Below, one piece after another: positions 16,460 through 21,759 of a stretch of DNA of 22,053 bases. The notes beneath the pieces were generated by a model that had not been told where the DNA came from, ran no database searches, and saw only the letters and a list, made by a program, of their open reading frames with translations. The stretch lies in the IMG/VR virus record IMGVR_UViG_3300030099_007528, positions 1 through 22,053 of that record; one strand, given 5' to 3'. Position numbers and translations under genes: made by a program. Numbering within the stretch: position 1 is the stretch's first letter; each line of letters starts with the position of its first letter. The DNA comes from a virus.

Positions 16460-18333
16460 GTCACCAGTTAAATTTTATATATTCAGATTCAGATTGGGTA
16501 TGTCCTTCAGAATACCCTGACTTAAGAGCAGCAGATGAAATTGCAATTGACTTAGAAACAAAAGATCCTGATTTAAAAAAATATGGTGCTGGGTGGGCAT
16601 ACGGTAAAGGTCATATCGTAGGATTTGCGGTGGCTGCACTTGGTAAACAATATTATTTTCCTATAGCTCATCACGCAGGTGGTAATATGGATTTAGATAT
16701 TACAGTAGCTTGGATGCAAGATCTACTAAAACAACCAAGCACAAAAATATTTCATAACGCTGCATATGATTTAGGATGGTTGAAATTTAATAATTTTCAA
16801 GTCAATGGACCAATTGTAGACACAATGATAGCTGCTGCATTAATTGATGAAAACAGGTGGAGCTTCTCATTAAATGCTTGTGCTAAAGATTATTTAGGTG
16901 AGATTAAAAATGAAACTTTTTTAAATGAAAAAGCAAAAGAATGGGGATTAGATCCTAAACAAGATCTTTGGAGAATGCCCGCAGGTTATGTTGGTTTTTA
17001 TGCAGAGCAGGATGCTGGTTTAACTTTAAGACTTTGGCAAAGATTCAAAGCAGAAATACAAAAACAATCACTTAATGATGTTTGGGAAATGGAAATGGAA
17101 CTATTACCAATATTACATAAGATGAGAGCCACAGGTATTCGTGTCGATGAAGAGAAAGCATTGTTATTAAAAAAAGAATTTAAACAAAAAGAAGCATCCT
17201 TGTTGAGTAAAATTAAAAAAGAAACCACTTTAAATGTAGATATTTGGGCGGCTCGTAGTGTTGCTAAAGTATTTGATCGTATAGGTGTTGACTATCCTAG
17301 AACACCAAAGTCAGATGAACCATCATTTACAACAAATTGGTTAGCTAATTGTGAACACCCAATCGCTAAGTTAATTAAAGAAGTTAGAGAAATTAATAAA
17401 TTTCATTCGACGTTTATAGATTCTATACAAAGATATGTACATAAGGGTAGAATACACGCAGAGATAAATCAATTAAGATCGGATCAAGGAGGCACTGTAT
17501 CTGGTAGACTGTCCTATGCCAATCCAAATTTACAGCAGATACCAGCACGTAACAAAGAATTTGGTAACAAAATTAGATCTTTGTTTTTACCTGAAGAGGG
17601 TAAACAGTGGGGTTCATTTGATTACTCGCAACAGGAGCCAAGATTAGTAGCACACTATTCAACGGCCATCGGACAACAACTTGACGGATCAGAAGAATTT
17701 ATTAAAGCTTATCAAGATGAGTCTGCGGACTTTCATCAGATTGTAGCTGACATGGCTCAAATTTCTAGAACCCAGGCCAAAACAATTAATTTAGGATTGT
17801 TTTATGGAATGGGTAAAAATAAATTATCAAAAGAACTAGGAATATCTAAAGATAAAGCGGAAATACTTCTAAACCAATACAATAGCAGAGTGCCTTTTGT
17901 AAAAAAATTAGCTGAAGCTGTAACGCAATCGGCTAGTAAGTTTGGTTTTATAAGAACTGTAAAAGGTAGAAAATGTAGATTTGATAAGTGGGAGCCTATG
18001 ACTTTTGGTATGAACCAGGCCATGAACTATAATGAGGCCAAAGCTAATTATGGTAACAACATAAGGCGTGCATTTACTTACAAGGCACTAAATAGGTTAA
18101 TTCAGGGTTCAGCAGCTGACCAAGCTAAACAAGCTATGATTGATTGCTACAACGCAGGGTTTATGCCAATGTTACAAATACATGATGAATTGTGCTTTAG
18201 TATCTATGGGGAAGATGATATAATTAAAATAAAGAAAGAAATGGAAACATGTATCGAAGACTTACGTGTTCCATTTAAAGTAGATATCGCGAAAGGTAAA
18301 AGTTGGGGAGAGACACATGATGATGACAGATAA
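16456..18333 (+). CDS. polA-like: Family A DNA polymerase with 3'-5' exonuclease domain (Leu762 type)
   Basis: A 625-residue replicative polymerase without a 5'-3' nuclease domain. The proofreading domain has Exo I D32-x-E34 (IDLET), Exo II N101-x3-D105 (NAAYD) and Exo III Y182-x3-D186 (YAEQD). The polymerase domain has motif A DYSQQEPR (389-396), the O helix R438-x3-K442-x3-L446-x3-Y450 (RTQAKTINLGLFYG), a QGSAADQAK segment and motif C H576-D577-E578. All catalytic acids are kept. Leu446 sits where E. coli Pol I has Phe762 and T7 has Tyr526. Motif A is QxP where E. coli has IxL (DYSQIELR). It follows a good AAGGAG site and is coupled to the tiny ORF before it. This enzyme should replicate the phage genome. 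Confidence 0.97.
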   Translation: MSHQLNFIYSDSDWVCPSEYPDLRAADEIAIDLETKDPDLKKYGAGWAYGKGHIVGFAVAALGKQYYFPIAHHAGGNMDLDITVAWMQDLLKQPSTKIFHNAAYDLGWLKFNNFQVNGPIVDTMIAAALIDENRWSFSLNACAKDYLGEIKNETFLNEKAKEWGLDPKQDLWRMPAGYVGFYAEQDAGLTLRLWQRFKAEIQKQSLNDVWEMEMELLPILHKMRATGIRVDEEKALLLKKEFKQKEASLLSKIKKETTLNVDIWAARSVAKVFDRIGVDYPRTPKSDEPSFTTNWLANCEHPIAKLIKEVREINKFHSTFIDSIQRYVHKGRIHAEINQLRSDQGGTVSGRLSYANPNLQQIPARNKEFGNKIRSLFLPEEGKQWGSFDYSQQEPRLVAHYSTAIGQQLDGSEEFIKAYQDESADFHQIVADMAQISRTQAKTINLGLFYGMGKNKLSKELGISKDKAEILLNQYNSRVPFVKKLAEAVTQSASKFGFIRTVKGRKCRFDKWEPMTFGMNQAMNYNEAKANYGNNIRRAFTYKALNRLIQGSAADQAKQAMIDCYNAGFMPMLQIHDELCFSIYGEDDIIKIKKEMETCIEDLRVPFKVDIAKGKSWGETHDDDR

Positions 18334-18562
18334 AGATGCAGAAGACTTTCATAAACAAATAGAAAATTTAAAAAAGGGTAAAGAAGTAAAAAGATATATT
18401 CCTATCGACGAAAGAGGAACCTCTTGTTTAAGATGTAAGGATAAAAGAACTATTTATGTTTACAAAGATAATACTGAAAGTAGTGGTATTGTTAAAGTTG
18501 ACTGCCCAATGTGTAGCCCACAACGGCCACCGGAAGAACTAAGAGAAGACGGAATGATTTAG
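18317..18562 (+). CDS. Small zinc-ribbon-like protein
   Basis: An 81-residue protein with two CxxC pairs, C37/C40 (CLRC) and C63/C66 (CPMC), spaced as in a zinc ribbon. The N-terminus is charged and helical (DKDAEDFHKQIENLKKGKEV) and the C-terminus is acidic and proline-rich. Three consecutive ATG codons (18317, 18320, 18323) could each start it; the first is given. It overlaps the polymerase end by 17 bases and shares one base with the next start (TAGTG). It may bind nucleic acid or a partner in replication or transcription; no family is recognised. Confidence 0.7.
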   Translation: MMMTDKDAEDFHKQIENLKKGKEVKRYIPIDERGTSCLRCKDKRTIYVYKDNTESSGIVKVDCPMCSPQRPPEELREDGMI

Positions 18563-19017
18563 TGAAAGTCAAACCCATTACTCTGCGTTTTGCAAATGCA
18601 TACGTAGAGGAACATCATAGACATAGTAAACGTGCACAGGGATGTAAATTTTGTATTGCTTGCGTGAATACAGAAGATCAAATTTTAGGAATAGCAATAG
18701 TTGGTAGACCCGTAGCAAGAAAACTAGATGATGGCTACACCGGTGAAATAATTAGAACATGTACAAATGGATCAAAAAATGTAAATAGCTTTCTGTATGG
18801 GGCTTGTGTAAGAATTTGGAAAGAAATGGGTGGAAGAAAGATAATAACTTATACACTTGAAACAGAATCGGGAGTAAGTCTTAAAGCTGCAGGTTTTATT
18901 AACGACAACACTACAAAGTCATTTCCTAAAGGTAAGGGTTGGACGACAAGAAAAAATAGAGAGTGGCAACCTAAAGTACATTCATTACAAAAATTAAGAT
19001 GGATTAAAAATATATGA
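18562..19017 (+). CDS. Mom/XF1762-like GNAT protein, possible DNA-modification enzyme
   Basis: The 151-residue sequence matches the XF1762 family pattern: LRFANAYVEEHHRHSKRAQG (8-27), then LGIAIVGRPVARKLDDG (42-58), EIIRTCTNGSKNVNSFLYGA (62-81), and ITYTLETESGVSLKAAGF (95-112). This family belongs to the GNAT-like group around phage Mu Mom, which adds a carbamoylmethyl group to adenine and so blocks restriction enzymes. A modification role here is therefore plausible, but XF1762 proteins are largely uncharacterised. It starts at GTG, coupled by TAGTG to the zinc-ribbon gene, and ends the rightward replication block, facing the minus-strand cluster. No strong terminator is seen between them. 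Confidence 0.72.
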   Translation: MKVKPITLRFANAYVEEHHRHSKRAQGCKFCIACVNTEDQILGIAIVGRPVARKLDDGYTGEIIRTCTNGSKNVNSFLYGACVRIWKEMGGRKIITYTLETESGVSLKAAGFINDNTTKSFPKGKGWTTRKNREWQPKVHSLQKLRWIKNI

Positions 19018-19022
19018 AAGTT

Positions 19023-19226
19023 TTATTGAAAGTTTTTTAATTCTTGTTTTTTTTCGTTTGCATGACAAATCTTACCTATTAATTTATCAACTTCATCAAT
19101 ATGTTGTGGATGTTCACCTATTCCAACGGGTTGTTCTAAGTAAATTTTGATCGTAGCATCAGCTTCAGAGATTTGTGAATCGTATCTCTTTTCTAAAGCG
19201 TCAAGGATAGCCTTCTTAATTGTCAT
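19023..19226 (-). CDS. Small conserved-looking helical phage protein (67 aa)
   Basis: The protein is charged and helical: ILDALEKRYDSQISEADATI, then YLEQPVGIGEHPQHIDEVDK near the middle. The second segment with GIGEHPQH is a pattern I recall from small ORFs of marine phages. No function is known. I start it at ATG 19226 rather than at the in-frame TTG 19232; neither has a clear ribosome binding site. It appears to be the third gene of a leftward unit that begins at 19625 and converges on the Mom-like gene, leaving only five bases between their stops. Confidence 0.6.
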   Translation of the reverse strand: MTIKKAILDALEKRYDSQISEADATIKIYLEQPVGIGEHPQHIDEVDKLIGKICHANEKKQELKNFQ

Positions 19227-19258
19227 AAACAATCGATAATATAAACTAACGTCAGTTG

Positions 19259-19348
19259 TTAGTCAAAAAGTCCTTCAGAAGCATCAACAACACTTTGTTC
19301 ATTGATTCTTTTTTTAAGGCTTTTTATTTCTATATCTATCCACTTCAT
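19259..19348 (-). CDS. Tiny helical protein (29 aa) coupled to its upstream neighbour
   Basis: Twenty-nine residues, beginning MKWIDIEIKSLKKR and ending EGLFD, mostly amphipathic helix. Its ATG lies one base after the TGA of the 91-aa gene on the same strand, and AAGGG about 12 bases before the ATG could help ribosome binding. The placement and the non-random, acidic/basic patterned sequence argue that it is a real gene. The function is unknown. Confidence 0.5.
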   Translation of the reverse strand: MKWIDIEIKSLKKRINEQSVVDASEGLFD

Positions 19349-19349
19349 T

Positions 19350-19625
19350 TCAGGTGTTACCCTTTTCTGTGATAACGCCTGGGTTGCCCACTTGGACTCC
19401 AACTGAAGTTTCTTTGATATTAACTCCTGTAGTGCCATTTTCTATCTCCTCATAAGTGATGAAGATTCTTTCGTGGTTATAAAAATCCTCTTCATCTTGA
19501 CAAGTAAGCTCGCCTGATTGCATCTTTTTTTCAGCTAATTTTAAAGCTTCCTCATCATTATTAGCACTTATTGTCCCATTAAAATACTTGCCTTTGTATC
19601 GTATCTGAACAAAATAGTGCTTCAT
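19350..19625 (-). CDS. Unknown small protein (91 aa), first gene of a leftward unit
   Basis: Residues 1-60 alternate beta-like and helical stretches (HYFVQIRYKGKYFNGTI, then NNDEEALKLAEKKMQ, then ERIFITYEE), resembling a small alpha/beta domain such as those binding nucleic acid or protein; no family is certain. The C-terminal 30 residues are Gly/Val/Thr-rich and probably extended. No Shine-Dalgarno sequence precedes the ATG, but a good promoter ends only five bases upstream, so the message may be leaderless. The next gene begins one base after its stop. Confidence 0.6.
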   Translation of the reverse strand: MKHYFVQIRYKGKYFNGTISANNDEEALKLAEKKMQSGELTCQDEEDFYNHERIFITYEEIENGTTGVNIKETSVGVQVGNPGVITEKGNT

Positions 19626-19630
19626 AAGAG

Positions 19631-19660
19631 ATTATATACCATATTTTGTGTCATATTCAA
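19631..19660 (-). promoter_or_regulatory. Sigma70-like promoter for the 19625-19023 unit, probably leaderless
   Basis: On the minus strand, TTGAAT (plus 19655-19660) lies 18 bases from a perfect TATAAT (plus 19631-19636). The ATG at 19625 follows after only five bases, so the predicted start site falls on or beside the start codon. Confidence 0.6.
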
Positions 19661-19663
19661 CCC

Positions 19664-19876
19664 CTAGGCACCATTTAAAGGATTACAGGCAAATTTGGTT
19701 GCTAAACGGTTTTTTTCTATAACATCAATATCTATTTTTTCGATAATTATAAGAGATTCCTTATAAGCTTCACGCATACATAAGTTCCAAGAATCAAAGG
19801 ATTTAGGGTAATGAACCCAAGGTGTGCAGGTCATTTCAATAAAAGAACATACTGCTATTGACATAAGAAATTTCAT
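19664..19876 (-). CDS. Small probably exported cysteine-containing protein (70 aa)
   Basis: The N-terminus MKFLMSIAVCSFIEM is short, basic then hydrophobic, like a signal peptide or lipoprotein-type leader. The mature part carries Cys17, Cys33 and Cys64, with FDSWNLCMREAYKESL and a late KFACNPLNG. Proteins of this shape, with a short leader and spaced cysteines, recur in small-gene regions of marine phages, but I cannot name a function. A periplasmic or envelope role, such as superinfection exclusion, is a guess. A weak promoter-like TTTAAA-N17-TATAAA lies about 33 bases upstream. It diverges from the gene at 19949 across 72 bases. Confidence 0.55.
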   Translation of the reverse strand: MKFLMSIAVCSFIEMTCTPWVHYPKSFDSWNLCMREAYKESLIIIEKIDIDVIEKNRLATKFACNPLNGA

Positions 19877-19948
19877 TATCTATCCCATTTAATTCTTGCT
19901 TTTTTTATAAAGAATTGTTAAAAAACTTTAAATTAAAAGGAGTATAAC

Positions 19949-20209
19949 ATGACGACTAGTATAGCTAAAGACACTTGGACGCTTAAAGGACCAAATGACC
20001 TTGTTAATCAAAAAACTAAAACTATTGTAGTTGAATTAATTAATGATGAAGAAATACATTATACAATTAATTATGAAAGAGTTAACAAGTTTACATATGA
20101 TCCATCTTATAAGGCCGGTATTGATTTCCATAAGATTATGGAATTCATAATTAAAACATTAGACAAATCAACAACACCAATTTATTTAGGTGGGAGGTCT
20201 AAACAATGA
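19949..20209 (+). CDS. Unknown small protein (86 aa)
   Basis: The first half is beta-rich (DTWTLKGPNDLVNQKTKTIV, then ELINDEEIHYTINYERV). The second is helical (FHKIMEFIIKTLDK) before a short polar tail. AAGGAG (19937-19942) lies six bases before the ATG. It opens the right-hand group of small plus-strand genes and overlaps the next by ATGA. No family is recognised; product size and place suggest an early accessory protein. Confidence 0.6.
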   Translation: MTTSIAKDTWTLKGPNDLVNQKTKTIVVELINDEEIHYTINYERVNKFTYDPSYKAGIDFHKIMEFIIKTLDKSTTPIYLGGRSKQ

Positions 20210-20481
20210 GTCAGACAACAATTCTTAAATCACATGTTTCAGAATGGCGAGAGTTTTGTTCTAAAGTAGATAATATTTTGCAGGATATGGTTACAATTGA
20301 TGCGCAGGGCAACCCAGTTGAAAAAGGTTCTGTTTGGTTTGATGATACTGTATCGAAGATAACATCTTGTTATTTAGATATTTTAGGTTCTCCAACTTAC
20401 CCTATCAATGAGTTTGTAGCCACAGAACTTGTAAAATTAGAAGTTGAGAGAAGAAATCTTGAATTTATGAAGGATGCGTAA
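20206..20481 (+). CDS. Unknown small helical protein (91 aa)
   Basis: The protein is mostly helical, with aromatic positions (EWREFCSKVDNILQDM, GSVWFDDTVSKITSCYLDIL) and a charged C-terminal helix (KLEVERRNLEFMKDA). GGGAGG sits in the end of the previous gene and the start is at an ATGA junction. The stop forms TAATG with the following tiny membrane ORF. No known domain is seen. Confidence 0.6.
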   Translation: MSQTTILKSHVSEWREFCSKVDNILQDMVTIDAQGNPVEKGSVWFDDTVSKITSCYLDILGSPTYPINEFVATELVKLEVERRNLEFMKDA

Positions 20482-20585
20482 TGGGACCATTAATAACTAG
20501 AACTGTATTAACTGCAATATTGTTACTAAGCCCTAAAATTTTAGTAATTTTAGTTGGCTTATTGGCTTATGCAATTTTTTTTTAA
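20481..20585 (+). CDS. Tiny hydrophobic membrane protein (34 aa)
   Basis: After MGPLITRT come two short hydrophobic stretches, VLTAILLLS and ILVILVGLLAYAIFF, parted by Pro-Lys. This could be a helical hairpin or one bent membrane helix. It starts at a TAATG junction with the preceding gene and ends in a run of nine T. The junction and the membrane-like sequence support a real gene, although AT-rich sequence can produce hydrophobic runs by chance. Confidence 0.45.
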   Translation: MGPLITRTVLTAILLLSPKILVILVGLLAYAIFF

Positions 20586-20612
20586 ACAAACAAACCAAAT
20601 AAGGAGGACTTT

Positions 20613-20915
20613 ATGTCAATTAAAAAAACTATTAAATTCACAACACCGTTTACTCAATTGTCTGGCGGTATAACATTACCACCAACAAATGTAGACTCAC
20701 CAATAGCAGGAAAACCTGGTGATGATGTTGATTTAGAGGCTGCACTAAATAGACTTGGAGATACTATTAAGGGATTACTAAAAAATATGGATAGACTGAA
20801 ACAAAATTTAGATAATCTTACAGCTGAAAACCAAAAACTCAAAGATGCCTTAGGTATTTATGAGTCACCATTAGTATTAACAGAAGACATGGAGGTAAAA
20901 GATGGACATCAATAA
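20613..20915 (+). CDS. Small coiled-coil protein (100 aa)
   Basis: Residues 1-40 are polar and extended, with TPFTQLSGGI and a Pro/Gly-rich loop (VDSPIAGKPGDDVD). Residues 41-80 form a clear heptad coiled coil (LNRLGDTIKGLLKNMDRLKQ then NLDNLTAENQKLKDAL), suggesting an oligomer. A short acidic tail follows. AAGGAGG (20601-20607) gives a strong ribosome site. Its codons 12-16 (PFTQL) lie in the 18-bp repeat shared with the SSB-like gene. The function is unknown; virion or scaffold roles are possible but not supported. Confidence 0.65.
   Translation: MSIKKTIKFTTPFTQLSGGITLPPTNVDSPIAGKPGDDVDLEAALNRLGDTIKGLLKNMDRLKQNLDNLTAENQKLKDALGIYESPLVLTEDMEVKDGHQ
20644..20661 (+). repeat. 18-bp exact direct repeat, copy 2
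   Basis: Identical to 11971-11988 and translated in the same frame (PFTQL), here near the N-terminus of the coiled-coil protein. Confidence 0.85.
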
Positions 20916-21120
20916 ATGGAAATCAGTGGCTATCGACATAGATACATATGCGATTGTAAAAGCTATGGGCAAACAAGGATTTAGAGGCCCAGGAGCTATG
21001 ATTGCCAAATTGGTTGATTCAGAGGCAAAAAAACTTGCAAAAAAGAATGGGGTCACACCTGAGTCTTTTAAGGCAAAACTACTTGCTGAAGGCAAATCGC
21101 TAACAAAAACAAAAAAATAA
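20902..21120 (+). CDS. Ribbon-helix-helix-like small protein (72 aa), possible DNA-binding regulator
   Basis: The layout is a short beta strand (WKSVAIDID), a helix (TYAIVKAMGKQG), and a second helix (GPGAMIAKLVDSEAKKLAKK) with a basic C-terminus (GKSLTKTKK), as in Arc/MetJ-type ribbon-helix-helix proteins. Those bind DNA as dimers through the strand. If correct, it could be a regulator of phage genes, perhaps its own or the next one, as it lies just before a perfect inverted repeat. GGAGG in the previous gene's end is the ribosome site, and the start overlaps that gene by 14 bases. The RHH call is from pattern only. Confidence 0.5.
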   Translation: MDINKWKSVAIDIDTYAIVKAMGKQGFRGPGAMIAKLVDSEAKKLAKKNGVTPESFKAKLLAEGKSLTKTKK

Positions 21121-21132
21121 TACTTGATCTTG

Positions 21133-21161
21133 ACCCTATAAGTTTGTATTGCTTATAGGGT
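21133..21161 (+). promoter_or_regulatory. Perfect 10-bp inverted repeat overlapping a candidate promoter
   Basis: ACCCTATAAG (21133-21142) and CTTATAGGGT (21152-21161) pair perfectly across a 9-base loop. TTGACC (21130-21135) and TATAGG (21154-21159), 18 bases apart, resemble -35 and -10 boxes, so the repeat covers both and could be an operator. No T-run follows on the plus strand, so a Rho-independent terminator for the upstream gene is less likely. Confidence 0.5.
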
Positions 21162-21168
21162 ATTCCTC

Positions 21169-21201
21169 AACCTCATGAAAAGAAGAGGTTTATATCTTCT
21201 T
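21169..21201 (+). promoter_or_regulatory. Leader with two mutually exclusive short hairpins
   Basis: AACCTC (21169-21174) can pair with GAGGTT (21185-21190), or AAGAAGA (21180-21186) with TCTTCTT (21195-21201). The second arm of the first and the first arm of the second overlap, so only one can form. This lies in the 5' leader expected for the gene at 21253. Stems are short, so confidence is low. The rest of 21121-21252 holds nothing else I can support beyond AGGAG at 21242-21246. Confidence 0.25.
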
Positions 21202-21252
21202 ATTATCACAGAATAACGGACACAATTTTTTATTAATTAATAGGAGATTGTA

Positions 21253-21498
21253 ATGACAGCGGTGAAAAAACCGATTGATTCGAAACTTGATGAAGCTCTT
21301 GATAAACTGGTAGTCATCTGCCCTAACAAGAAAACTTACGATAGTATCACCTCTGTTATGTTCCAATTGTATTGTGGCAATGATTTAGGTTTGGGGAATG
21401 GAAATTTAGGCTTTTTAGATAAAGTCGAAAATAACTGGAGAAAAGGACGTAAACGAGTAGCAAAAAAACTTGGTTTGTCTTTAGTAAAAAATGTATAG
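21253..21498 (+). CDS. Unknown small basic protein (81 aa)
   Basis: An acidic/basic helix (SKLDEALDKLVVICP) is followed by a central stretch TYDSITSVMFQLYCGNDLGL, a glycine-rich turn (GNGNLGF) and a basic C-terminal helix (NWRKGRKRVAKKLGLSLVKN). The basic tail could bind nucleic acid. AGGAG (21242-21246) gives a good ribosome site. Its stop codon forms part of the following hairpin. No family is recognised. Confidence 0.6.
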   Translation: MTAVKKPIDSKLDEALDKLVVICPNKKTYDSITSVMFQLYCGNDLGLGNGNLGFLDKVENNWRKGRKRVAKKLGLSLVKNV

Positions 21499-21542
21499 TC
21501 GCCAGCTTCCACATCCATGTCTTTTCATTGCTGGTGGCTATA
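21494..21542 (+). promoter_or_regulatory. 13-bp RNA hairpin across a gene junction, masking a start region
   Basis: In RNA, 21494-21506 pairs fully with 21530-21542 (11 Watson-Crick and 2 G-U pairs, no mismatch) around a 23-base loop. The left arm contains the stop of the 81-aa gene. The right arm contains GGTGG, the only ribosome-site candidate for ATG 21546. No U-run follows, so termination is unlikely. The loop begins a 9-codon ORF (21517-21546, MSFHCWWLY) whose TAA overlaps that ATG. Confidence 0.45.
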
Positions 21543-21545
21543 CTA

Positions 21546-21728
21546 ATGTTTCACGATGACGAATTTCCTATTATCGATCTCAAAGCCGTAAGAAAAATGG
21601 ACGGCGTGGCTAAAACTGAATTCATGAATGATCTTTATGAAGAATTTCAGGACCACCGAAACTCAAATCCTATGAGGTTATTTTATTGTGACTTGCTCTC
21701 CATACTTATTAAAAATCATGGGAACTAA
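21546..21728 (+). CDS. Unknown small protein (60 aa)
   Basis: The start is acidic (MFHDDEFPIIDLKAVRK), followed by a helical charged middle (TEFMNDLYEEFQDHRNSN) and a hydrophobic helix with Cys (MRLFYCDLLSILIKNHGN). I chose ATG 21546; an in-frame TTG at 21528 lies in the hairpin loop and is less likely. The weak ribosome site is inside the hairpin, so expression may depend on upstream translation opening it. No family is recognised. Confidence 0.5.
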   Translation: MFHDDEFPIIDLKAVRKMDGVAKTEFMNDLYEEFQDHRNSNPMRLFYCDLLSILIKNHGN

Positions 21729-21759
21729 TCTTGCTGCGGAGATTGTAAAGGAACCTAAG

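Noticed and set aside
19015-19037. Repeated TGAAAGTTTT with T-runs between convergent genes as a terminator
   Set aside because: There is a direct repeat but no stable inverted repeat, so I cannot support a Rho-independent terminator.
21494-21542. tRNA or tRNA-like gene
   Set aside because: The total span is 49 bases with one long stem; no cloverleaf, T-loop or anticodon arm can be formed.
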